Positions 1-5,289 of a DNA stretch of 5,289 nt are shown piece after piece. The stretch spans positions 1 to 5,289 of the forward strand of contig DOMD01000102.1 of the NCBI GenBank assembly GCA_003510525.1, given 5' to 3'. A program made the position numbers and the translations under genes. The first letter of the stretch is position 1, and each line of letters begins with the position of its first letter. The notes beneath the pieces were generated by a model, which saw only the letters and a program-made list of their open reading frames with translations, did not search any database and was not told the origin of the DNA. The DNA comes from Candidatus Omnitrophota bacterium. GTDB lineage: Bacteria; Omnitrophota; Gorgyraeia; Gygaellales; UBA12090.

Positions 1-1
1 T

Positions 2-730
2 TTGTGCGCGGCGATGTTAGGCCAAGCCAGCGCGGCGCAGGATATGGACAAGACTATATATGATACCTTGCTAAAAAAATATGTTTCTGGCGGCACGGTT
101 GATTATCTTAAGTGGAAGAAAAATGATCTTGGAATATTTGAGCGCTATATTAATAGCCTTGCAAAAGTTTCTTTAACTAATTCAAGCGAAAATGAACAGA
201 AGGCGTTTTGGATAGATACATATAACGCGATTACAATCTACGCCGTGCTTAAGTATATCCCGGCTAACGGATTATTGGCTAAGCTATTTAGTGTCCAGAT
301 GGTTACAGGCTTCTTCGATAAGATTACATACTCAGTCGTTGGTGAAACGCTTACTTTGAATGATATTGAAAACGATAAACTTAGAAAAAGCTTTCACGAT
401 CCGCGGGTACACTTTGCACTTGTCTGCGCTTCCCGCAGCTGCCCCAAGATACAAAATACTTTTCAGGAAGCTGGGCTTGATGAACGGCTGGATAGTGCGG
501 CGCGGAATTTTATTCAAGATACTACTAAGAATAGGCTTGACCAAAAAAATAGTGTTTTTTATCTCTCTGAAATCTTTAAGTGGTATGGTTCTGATTTTAT
601 CGCATCCACCGGAACAGTGGTTGATTTTGTTAAAAAATATATGGGGAAGGAAGGCAGTGAGTATCTTTCTGGCCATACAGTTAAGATTCAGTATCTTTTT
701 TACGACTGGCTGGTAAATATCAAGCGTTAA
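2..730 (+). CDS. Exported DUF547 family protein, 5' end cut off by window edge
   Basis: The open frame runs from the window edge to TAA at 728-730. It begins inside what looks like the end of a signal peptide: LCAAMLGQASA followed by AQDMDK gives an A-S-A type cleavage site near residue 11. The real start is therefore outside the window, and the TTG at position 2 is not a true start. DUF547 hallmarks appear in order (counting from position 2): FWIDTYNA at about 69-76, the LNDIENDKLR segment at 119-128, HFALVCASRSCP at 137-148 with His137, Cys142 and Cys147, IFKWYGSDF at 191-199, and a YDWLVN ending near 234-239 matching the YDWSLN-like end common in the family. The mature domain looks complete. 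DUF547 proteins are widespread and often secreted, but no biochemical role is established. The 201-base gap after it means co-transcription with the next gene cannot be assumed. Family call is strong; function is unknown. Confidence 0.9.
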   Translation: MCAAMLGQASAAQDMDKTIYDTLLKKYVSGGTVDYLKWKKNDLGIFERYINSLAKVSLTNSSENEQKAFWIDTYNAITIYAVLKYIPANGLLAKLFSVQMVTGFFDKITYSVVGETLTLNDIENDKLRKSFHDPRVHFALVCASRSCPKIQNTFQEAGLDERLDSAARNFIQDTTKNRLDQKNSVFYLSEIFKWYGSDFIASTGTVVDFVKKYMGKEGSEYLSGHTVKIQYLFYDWLVNIKR

Positions 731-931
731 CTAAAAAAAGAGTTGGATGTCAGTTGAGAAGCCCCTGAATAAAGTGTTTGAAAATATCGCGGTAACAATA
801 AGATGTATTATTTGAGTAAAGAAAAAGGTTATAACAGCGCCCTGTGGATTGCTGAAGAATAGCCTGTGTTTTTGTCTCAGATTTAGATGAGGCGGAATTG
901 TTACATTCAGCGAGCCAGTAAGAAAAGCCAT
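731..931. other. Intergenic gap with possible decayed small gene
   Basis: No intact gene fits here. Three short stretches read like protein in successive frames on the + strand: 747-815 (starts MSVEKPLNKVFENIAV, stop TGA), 803-862 (MYYLSKEKGYNSALWIAEE, stop TAG) and about 856-921 (ending SDLDEAELLHSASQ, stop TAA). Together they could be one short gene of roughly 55-60 codons broken by two frameshifts, or simply chance. No terminator-like hairpin with a T tract and no convincing promoter was found. The minus-strand open frame across the gap has no ribosome site and no recognisable domain, so it is not called. Confidence 0.25.
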
Positions 932-1966
932 ATGAAAAGAATTCACCTATTAATTGCCATTCTTATAATCAGTTGCATAGGCGCTTTGGCATTAATCAAA
1001 AGATTGGAAGCTTCTGCCGTTTATAATGAAAGAGCATTTTTTATAGAAGAAAGAATCGTATTGAAAGGCCTCCCCCGGGATGTAAATAATTTACGTATCT
1101 GGATACCCTATCCTGTCAGCGACCGGTGGCAGAAAGTAAGCGATTTTACATTAGAAAGCCCTTTTGATTATAGGGTTATTGTAGATAAAACAAATGGCAC
1201 TAGAATTATTTACCTTAAGCAGGATCAAAACATTTTAGATGAAAATACAGCAGAAATAAGGATTTCTTTCAATGTAAAGAGAAAGGAATACGGCCTGCCT
1301 TTTGATGGTTCGACTGCGCTCACTATCAACCCTGAGCATAGTCGGAGGGTTGATTTATCCAGGCCAGAGAAGAATCTCTCCAGATTTCTTAAACCTGATA
1401 GATTGGTGCCGGTAAACGGCAGAATAAAAGCCCTGGCAGTAGAGATAACTCAGGGGAAGAGAACTGACTTAGAAAAAGCCAGGGCAATTTACGATTATAT
1501 CATCGATAAGCTCACCTACTCTAAGGACGACCCCACGGTCTGTGGTATTGGAGATAGCCTTTTGACGTTACAATACCTAAAGGGTATTTGCAGCGATTAT
1601 CATTCATTATTTATCTCTTTAGCCCGTTCCTTGGGAATCCCGGCAAAATTTGAAATAGGTTTTCCTATTCCCGCGGATAAAGAAGCAGGCAGGATAAATG
1701 GCTATCACTGCTGGGCTAGGTTTTATTTGAAAAATAAAGGGTGGATACCAGTGGATATATCAGAAGCGGACAAACATCCCGAAAAGCGCGATTATTTCTT
1801 TGGCCATATTGATGAACACAGGATTCATCTTGCCAGCGGCAGAGATATAAATCTTGAATACGCGAAAAGCTCGCAGCCGCTTAATTTTTTCATTTACCCC
1901 TATGCGGAATTGAACGGTAAGCAATTTAATGATATAGATACTGAGATCCGTTTTAAAAATTTGTAA
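932..1966 (+). CDS. Membrane-anchored transglutaminase-like domain protein
   Basis: This 344-residue protein has a short positive N-terminus (MKRIH), one hydrophobic segment at about 6-22, an extracytoplasmic middle region rich in beta-strand-like sequence, and a transglutaminase-like (papain-fold) core in the C-terminal half. The catalytic triad is visible: Cys220 in KGICSDYHSLF, His259 in GYHCWARFYL and Asp275 in WIPVDISEA. The helix after Cys220 (LFISLARSLGIPAKF) is typical of the family. Bacterial members act as cysteine proteases, amidases or cross-linkers; the substrate cannot be read here. A cysteine in IISC could be a weak lipobox, but hydrophobic sequence continues after it, so a plain anchor or signal peptide is more likely. 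The start at 932 puts the hydrophobic segment next to the N-terminus; an in-frame ATG at 887 would add 15 residues. Neither start has a strong Shine-Dalgarno sequence, only a weak AGAAAAG before 932. It follows another exported protein (DUF547). Confidence 0.88.
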   Translation: MKRIHLLIAILIISCIGALALIKRLEASAVYNERAFFIEERIVLKGLPRDVNNLRIWIPYPVSDRWQKVSDFTLESPFDYRVIVDKTNGTRIIYLKQDQNILDENTAEIRISFNVKRKEYGLPFDGSTALTINPEHSRRVDLSRPEKNLSRFLKPDRLVPVNGRIKALAVEITQGKRTDLEKARAIYDYIIDKLTYSKDDPTVCGIGDSLLTLQYLKGICSDYHSLFISLARSLGIPAKFEIGFPIPADKEAGRINGYHCWARFYLKNKGWIPVDISEADKHPEKRDYFFGHIDEHRIHLASGRDINLEYAKSSQPLNFFIYPYAELNGKQFNDIDTEIRFKNL

Positions 1967-1969
1967 GGA

Positions 1970-1980
1970 AAGGAGGGGAG
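1970..1980 (+). promoter_or_regulatory. Orphan Shine-Dalgarno-like sequence
   Basis: AAGGAGGGGAG begins four bases after the stop codon of the transglutaminase-like gene. It would make an excellent ribosome binding site, but no ATG, GTG or TTG follows at usable distance; the next ATG, at 2017, lies at the loop edge of a hairpin and opens a six-codon frame only. It closely resembles the real site at 2064-2071 (AAGGAGGG followed by TAGTCAAATG). It may be a remnant of a lost start, a duplication, or a ribosome standby site. The string is clear; its role is inference. Confidence 0.35.
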
Positions 1981-2001
1981 TAACGATAAATCAATTTTAA
2001 A

Positions 2002-2038
2002 TTTACCCCGTTAGAAATGGATTTTCTGACGGGGTAAA
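2002..2038. repeat. Long inverted repeat forming a 16-bp stem-loop
   Basis: Bases 2002-2017 (TTTACCCCGTTAGAAA) pair with 2023-2038 (TTTCTGACGGGGTAAA) over 16 positions with one G-T wobble (2012 with 2028), leaving a five-base loop TGGAT. It sits 35 bases after the transglutaminase-like gene and 40 bases before the next start. It could end transcription of the upstream gene or stabilise a transcript end, but no T tract follows on either strand, so a classic intrinsic terminator is not supported. A dispersed intergenic palindrome or a protein-binding site are alternatives. The pairing is certain; the role is not. Confidence 0.8.
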
Positions 2039-2063
2039 CCACTCATAATAAGAAAACTTAATG

Positions 2064-2071
2064 AAGGAGGG
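2064..2071 (+). promoter_or_regulatory. Ribosome binding site deciding the start at 2079
   Basis: AAGGAGGG lies seven bases before the ATG at 2079. An in-frame ATG at 2061 overlaps this site and has no ribosome site of its own, so 2079 is the better start. That choice also places the MKK signal peptide at the protein's N-terminus. Confidence 0.85.
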
Positions 2072-2078
2072 TAGTCAA

Positions 2079-2615
2079 ATGAAAAAGATTAGTTGCTTCA
2101 TTTTGGCCTTAATTGCTGCAGTATGTTTCACGCAATTTTCTTATGCCGCGGAGCATGGCGGAAAAGAACACGGTGGTACGAGTACTGAAAAAGAACACGG
2201 CGGCGTAGAACCTAAAGGATCACAAGGAGCCCAGCCAACAGCGCAAAATATACGCCAAACCATGAAGGATTATGTCCTTGAAAAATCTAAAAAAACAGGG
2301 ACATTTGATGTGCATGACCCAGAAACCGGTAAAACACGCAAACTTTCTCTTGTCAGGGTTCATGAAAGAGTCGGTAAGACAGGAGAATATTATTATTCGT
2401 GCGCTGATTTCACGGATACTGAAACGGGTAAATTACTTGATTTAGATCTTGATGTCGAGCATAAAAATGGAAAGTTAAGCGTTGTTGACGTAAGAATACA
2501 TAAGGTTAACGGAAAAGAACGTTATACTTATGACGAGAATGATAACAGGATCCCTATAATGGAAGAGAAAAAAGGCTCAGGAATGATGGAAGAAAAGAAA
2601 GGGTCTGGTAATTAG
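2079..2615 (+). CDS. Small secreted protein with EHGG repeats, no named family
   Basis: This 178-residue protein opens with a clear signal peptide (MKKISCFILALIAAV...), likely cut after residue 23 (SYA before AEHGG). Three EHGG units follow at 25-28, 30-33 and 39-42 within a low-complexity linker reaching about residue 55. A compact, charged core runs from about 56 to 160: NIRQTMKDYVLEK, then a stretch reading as beta strands (GTFDVHDPETGKTRKL, SLVRVHERVGKTGEYYYSC, GKLLDLDLDVEH, KLSVVDVRIHKVNGK), and DENDNRIPI. The tail carries EEKKGSG twice (162-168 and 171-177). There is one cysteine in the mature protein (Cys108) and no catalytic motif that I recognise. The His residues in the EHGG repeats could bind metal; that is a guess. 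I have an impression of similar uncharacterised proteins with the same EHGG-linker-core layout, but no family name I can vouch for. It has its own strong ribosome site and sits just ahead of the glycosyltransferase pair. Confidence 0.85.
   Translation: MKKISCFILALIAAVCFTQFSYAAEHGGKEHGGTSTEKEHGGVEPKGSQGAQPTAQNIRQTMKDYVLEKSKKTGTFDVHDPETGKTRKLSLVRVHERVGKTGEYYYSCADFTDTETGKLLDLDLDVEHKNGKLSVVDVRIHKVNGKERYTYDENDNRIPIMEEKKGSGMMEEKKGSGN
2556..2609 (+). repeat. Two 27-bp tandem units encoding the EEKKGSG tail
   Basis: Units 2556-2582 and 2583-2609 encode IMEEKKGSG and MMEEKKGSG. They differ at six codons: one changes Ile to Met and the other five (GAG/GAA, AAA/AAG, GGC/GGG, TCA/TCT, GGA/GGT) are silent. 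The duplication is therefore not recent, and the protein repeat seems to have been kept. Confidence 0.85.
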
Positions 2616-2640
2616 AGACATTAGAAAAGAGAATGGATTC

Positions 2641-4104
2641 TTGATTGCGGTTGGCATATTTTTGGCGTTGATATGGTTGGCGGTTACGTTTATCTCTTTT
2701 GGCTTGCCGGTTACTGTCTGTAGTGTTATCAATACAGTTACTTTTGGCGCTTTTAGCAGCGCCATCGCTGCCATGCATAACGGGTTTTATTATGAGATCC
2801 CAAATAAGAATATGCCAACCGCGATATTCCTTGTTCTTTTTACGATAGCCTTTTTTATTTATTTGGCCGTTGTGGCCAGGATAGGAAAGAGCCCCGCTAA
2901 CGTAAAATCATTTGGTATCATAATGCTATTTTCTATTTTATTCCGTTTGATTCTATTGCCCAGCGTTGCCATACATGAGAGTGACTTCTACCGTTACCTT
3001 TGGGATGGTAAATCGTTTAAAAACGGGATCAATCCGTTTAAATACGCTCCGGTAGAGGTGAATTCGGCAAGAGCCGAAACCAACCACGAAATAAAACAGC
3101 TTAAAGGGTTGCGTGATAAGAATCCGCTCTATTTTGAGAGGATAAACCACAGGGGAGTGCCGACTATATATCCCCCGGTGGCGCAGGCGGTGTTCGCGGC
3201 ATCAAGTATCATAAAGGAAGATTCCATTTTCGCCCTAAAGAACATTTTTGTATTCTTTGATATATTGGCTCTGGTGCTTATTGTTTTACTGCTTTCGCAT
3301 TTTAAGCTGAATCCGTCGTTAGCCATAGTTTACGGATGGTCGCCACTTGTTTTAAAAGAGATTGCTAACTCAGGGCATTACGATTCAATAACTATTTTTT
3401 TGGTACTCTTGTCGCTTTATTTCCTTGTCAAAAACAAGGCATTAACTGGCAGTATAAGCCTGGCTGCGGCAGGCCTTGCTAAGTTTTACCCGATGCTTTT
3501 ATTGCCTTTTTTTATAAAGCGAATAAAAATTCGCCATCTGGTGGTTTTTGCGCTTGGAATCATAGGTATGTATATGCCATTTTTAATCTGGGGCCATACG
3601 GGGTTTCATAAGGTCTTTGCGGGGCTGGGCATTTATTCTGAAAAATGGGCGTACAACGAAAGTTTATTTATCGTGGTGCAGTCTGCCTTGGATGCGTCCC
3701 ATCTCCAAGCGGGGAGCGATTTCTTTTTGTCAAAGGTGGTAACCGGTTTGATTTTTATTGGCATTTTGTTTATTTTGGCGCGCAGGAAATGCGGCGATCC
3801 GCTGCTGTTAATAAAAAATGTGCTGTTCACATTAGTTGCGCTGTTTCTGTTGAATCCGGTAGGAGAGCCGTGGTATTTTTGCTGGGCGATTCCTTTTCTG
3901 TGTTTTTTTCCGTACAGATCGCTTCTTCTGCTTTCCTGGTTATTGATTTTTAGTTATTTATCGTTTGCCCATGATTTTGGAGTGATGAGAGCGGGTAATT
4001 TTGAAATCCCGGTACTGAATGCTATCCAGTATGTGCCATTTTTTCTATTTTTTATTTGGGAGTTTGTGATACGTAAAAGAAATGCGCTAGACTATGTTAA
4101 ATAA
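2641..4104 (+). CDS. Multispanning GT-C type glycosyltransferase (GT87/mannosyltransferase-like)
   Basis: This 487-residue membrane protein has roughly 10-13 hydrophobic helices. GT-C features are visible: HESDFYRYLWDG at 112-123, where Asp115 is the likely catalytic acidic residue in the first outer loop, followed by NGINPFKYAP (128-137); a TIYPPVAQ motif at 175-182; GWSPLVLKEIANSGHYDS at 232-249; and EPWYFCWAIPF at 409-419 near the end. Such enzymes (GT87, DUF2029 and MptA/MptB-like groups) transfer a sugar from a polyprenyl-phosphate donor to an acceptor outside the membrane. The sugar and acceptor cannot be read. The start is uncertain: TTG at 2641 follows a weak AAAAGAGA site and precedes the first helix, but the frame is open back to a stop at 2584-2586 with no ATG or GTG, so a rarer start (ATT at 2611 or CTG at 2605) is possible. 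It begins 25 bases after the EHGG gene and ends overlapping the GT2 gene. Confidence 0.85.
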   Translation: MIAVGIFLALIWLAVTFISFGLPVTVCSVINTVTFGAFSSAIAAMHNGFYYEIPNKNMPTAIFLVLFTIAFFIYLAVVARIGKSPANVKSFGIIMLFSILFRLILLPSVAIHESDFYRYLWDGKSFKNGINPFKYAPVEVNSARAETNHEIKQLKGLRDKNPLYFERINHRGVPTIYPPVAQAVFAASSIIKEDSIFALKNIFVFFDILALVLIVLLLSHFKLNPSLAIVYGWSPLVLKEIANSGHYDSITIFLVLLSLYFLVKNKALTGSISLAAAGLAKFYPMLLLPFFIKRIKIRHLVVFALGIIGMYMPFLIWGHTGFHKVFAGLGIYSEKWAYNESLFIVVQSALDASHLQAGSDFFLSKVVTGLIFIGILFILARRKCGDPLLLIKNVLFTLVALFLLNPVGEPWYFCWAIPFLCFFPYRSLLLLSWLLIFSYLSFAHDFGVMRAGNFEIPVLNAIQYVPFFLFFIWEFVIRKRNALDYVK

Positions 4105-4786
4105 TAAACGGATCTCGGTTTTGATACCGGCGTTTAATGAGGAAAAATCGATAGCTCAGGTAATTAAAGAATTGCCGAAGGATATTGTTGATGAGATTGT
4201 GGTTGTTGATAATGCGAGTACTGATGCAACGCAAGAGATTGCCCTGCGAAACGGCGCAAAGGTTGTTGAGGAACCTCATAGGGGATACGGCGCTGCGTGC
4301 TTGAAGGGGCTTGAAAGTATTGATAATGCAGTTATTGTTGTAATTATAGATGGAGATCATAGCGATTATCCGGAGCAAATTACGCGTTTGCTTGAGCCGA
4401 TTGCCAGCGGAAACGCGGATTTTGTTATTGGTTCTCGCGTTCTCGGGCTGAGGGAGGACGGCGCGCTTACGCCTCAGCAATACTGGGGGAACAAGTTTGC
4501 GGTTTTTCTGATACACAGGTTATTTGGATATGGATTCACGGATATGGGTCCGTTTCGCGCTATAAGATTTGAAAGTCTTAAAAGCCTTAACATGACGGAT
4601 AAAGATTTCGGCTGGAACGTTGAGATGCAGGTTAAGGCTGTCAGACAAGGCTTAAAAATAATGGAAGTTCCAGTAGACTACCGGAAACGCATCGGCGCCT
4701 CCAAAATCAGCGGAACAGTTCCGGGTGTTATCATGGCGGGACTAAAAATAATATTTACCATTTTTAAATATGCCGTGATGAATTAG
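4094..4786 (+). CDS. GT2 glycosyltransferase, polyprenyl-phosphate sugar synthase-like (DPM1/DPG-like)
   Basis: This 230-residue protein has a GT-A fold signature: SVLIPAFNEEKSI at 8-20, VVVDNASTDAT at 36-46 (nucleotide binding), the metal-binding DGDHSDYP at 86-93 with the DxD at Asp86/Asp88, VIGSR at 111-115, GPFRAIR at 152-158, WNVEMQ at 174-179 and YRKRIGASKISGT at 196-208. The order and length match dolichyl/polyprenyl-phosphate mannose or glucose synthases, which move a sugar from a nucleotide donor to a polyprenyl phosphate at the cytoplasmic face. There is no separate transmembrane domain like that of ArnC/GtrB proteins, only a hydrophobic C-terminal segment at about 210-229 that may touch the membrane. 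The ATG overlaps the end of the GT-C gene by 11 bases and has no strong ribosome site, pointing to translational coupling. It probably makes the lipid-linked donor for the GT-C partner. The sugar (Man, Glc or other) is not determined. Confidence 0.92.
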   Translation: MLNNKRISVLIPAFNEEKSIAQVIKELPKDIVDEIVVVDNASTDATQEIALRNGAKVVEEPHRGYGAACLKGLESIDNAVIVVIIDGDHSDYPEQITRLLEPIASGNADFVIGSRVLGLREDGALTPQQYWGNKFAVFLIHRLFGYGFTDMGPFRAIRFESLKSLNMTDKDFGWNVEMQVKAVRQGLKIMEVPVDYRKRIGASKISGTVPGVIMAGLKIIFTIFKYAVMN

Positions 4787-4812
4787 CTCTTAAACGATGA
4801 GAGGAGATCCTG

Positions 4813-5268
4813 ATGAAGAAACACAATTCAGTCCTTACGGTGTTGTTATGTATAGCCTTTTTATGTGCTGGATACAGCGCGTATAAGATTAAGACGGCGC
4901 AAAAGAAATTTGCTATTGTCTTACAGGCAGGCAAGGAAACTCACGAAGGAATGGCCCGCGCGCTTCACGCGTTTCTCTATACAAGCGAATTGAAAGAAAA
5001 AGGCTATGATGTCGTCTTAATCTTTGACGGAGCCGGAACTGAATGGGCTGAGGAGCTTTCGAATCCTGATTCACAAAGCAAGCTATTGCCTATGTATCAA
5101 TCTCTTAAGAAGACGGGAGCCGTAGAAGTCATCTGTGATTTTTGCGCCATTGCTTTCGGTGTCAAAGAAAAACTCAGGCGCCGGCAATCTCCATTGATTT
5201 CCGAGTATGAAGGGCATCCGAGTATCGTAAAATGGATTGGAAAAGGGTACCAGCTTATTGTTCTTTAA
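4813..5268 (+). CDS. Membrane-anchored DsrE family protein
   Basis: This 151-residue protein starts at an ATG six bases after AGGAG (4802-4806). A hydrophobic segment at about 7-23 preceded by MKKHN is a signal peptide or uncleaved anchor; no good lipobox is present. The remainder, from KKFAIVLQAG (31-40), matches the DsrE-like fold: THEGMARALHAFLYTSELKEKG (43-64) as first helix, VVLIFDGAGTEW (67-78), LLPMYQSLKKTGAVEVICDFCAIAFGVKEKL (91-121) with Cys108 and Cys111 in a CDFC motif, and EGHPSIVKWIGKGYQLIVL at the end. Relatives are mostly soluble cytoplasmic proteins of about 115 residues, some in sulfur relay, where a conserved cysteine carries persulfide. Here the anchor would place the domain outside the membrane, or tethered to it. 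It lies 26 bases after the GT2 gene, so co-transcription is plausible, but no functional link to glycosylation is evident. Family call is good; role is unknown. Confidence 0.82.
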   Translation: MKKHNSVLTVLLCIAFLCAGYSAYKIKTAQKKFAIVLQAGKETHEGMARALHAFLYTSELKEKGYDVVLIFDGAGTEWAEELSNPDSQSKLLPMYQSLKKTGAVEVICDFCAIAFGVKEKLRRRQSPLISEYEGHPSIVKWIGKGYQLIVL

Positions 5269-5289
5269 ATGAAAGATAGCGGCGTCGAG
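5269..5289 (+). CDS. Possible start of next gene, cut by window edge (HsdS-like N-terminus?)
   Basis: An ATG at 5269 directly follows the TAA of the DsrE-family gene and opens MKDSGVE up to the window edge. The string KDSGVE is the familiar beginning of many type I restriction-modification specificity subunits (HsdS), where it is usually followed by W, I/L, GE and a PxHW motif. Seven residues are far too few for a firm call, and no ribosome site lies at normal distance upstream. It could also be chance. Confidence 0.3.

Noticed and set aside
778..835. Promoter-like strings TTGAAA (778-783) with TAAGAT (799-804), and TTGAGT (812-817) with TATAAC (830-835)
   Set aside because: Spacers are 15 and 12 bases, outside or at the edge of the normal range, and the matches are partial; AT-rich gaps yield such strings by chance.
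731..946. 71-codon minus-strand open frame in the gap after the DUF547 gene
   Set aside because: No ribosome site, no domain, and it runs into the start of the transglutaminase-like gene on the other strand.
2017..2037. Six-codon frame MDFLTG inside the hairpin
   Set aside because: Its ATG is 38 bases after the nearest Shine-Dalgarno-like string and is buried in the stem-loop; far too short to support.
2044..2049. CATAAT as a -10 box for the EHGG protein gene
   Set aside because: No acceptable -35 box at 16-18 bases; that position falls inside the right arm of the hairpin.
3063..3078. Six-bp hairpin TTCGGC-AAGA-GCCGAA
   Set aside because: It lies inside the GT-C coding sequence, is short, and has no T tract; chance is enough to explain it.
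3645..3953. 102-codon open frame in another + frame inside the GT-C gene
   Set aside because: It is a shadow of the membrane protein; the GT-C frame carries the family motifs while this one has none.
4097..4516. 139-codon minus-strand open frame opposite the GT2 gene
   Set aside because: It lies wholly opposite a clear GT2 coding region, has no ribosome site and its translation shows no recognisable domain.

Overview
This is a bacterial window of moderate GC content. Every convincing gene lies on the + strand and gaps are short. Most of the proteins carry a signal peptide, an N-terminal anchor or many membrane helices, so the region is mainly devoted to the cell envelope. Gene styles (DUF547, an 'EHGG' exported protein, DPM1-like GT2, an anchored DsrE protein) resemble what is seen in poorly characterised Gram-negative-type lineages such as Omnitrophota or deltaproteobacteria-like groups. 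That placement is an impression from protein style; there is no rRNA or marker gene here to settle it.

Layout: (1) 2-730, the 3' part of an exported DUF547 protein, cut by the window edge inside its signal peptide. (2) 731-931, a 201-base gap with no intact gene but three short stretches that look faintly coding in three different frames. (3) 932-1966, a membrane-anchored transglutaminase-like protein with an intact Cys-His-Asp triad. (4) 1967-2078, a leader region with an orphan Shine-Dalgarno-like sequence, a 16-bp-stem hairpin, and then the true ribosome binding site. (5) 2079-2615, a small secreted protein of no named family with EHGG repeats at its N-terminus and a duplicated EEKKGSG tail. 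(6) 2641-4104, a polytopic GT-C-type glycosyltransferase. (7) 4094-4786, a GT2 polyprenyl-phosphate-sugar-synthase-like glycosyltransferase overlapping it by 11 bases. (8) 4813-5268, a membrane-anchored DsrE-family protein. (9) 5269-5289, seven codons of a possible further gene, whose MKDSGVE start resembles type I restriction specificity subunits.

The best-supported joint function is the overlapping pair at 2641-4786. A cytoplasmic-face GT2 would load a sugar onto a polyprenyl phosphate, and the multispanning GT-C enzyme would use that lipid-linked sugar outside the membrane. The acceptor cannot be read from the window. The upstream DUF547 and transglutaminase-like proteins and the EHGG protein are all exported, so they may act in the same compartment, but nothing in the sequence ties them to the glycosyltransferases beyond shared strand and closeness. 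No CRISPR array, tRNA, rRNA, insertion sequence or clear phage element is present.
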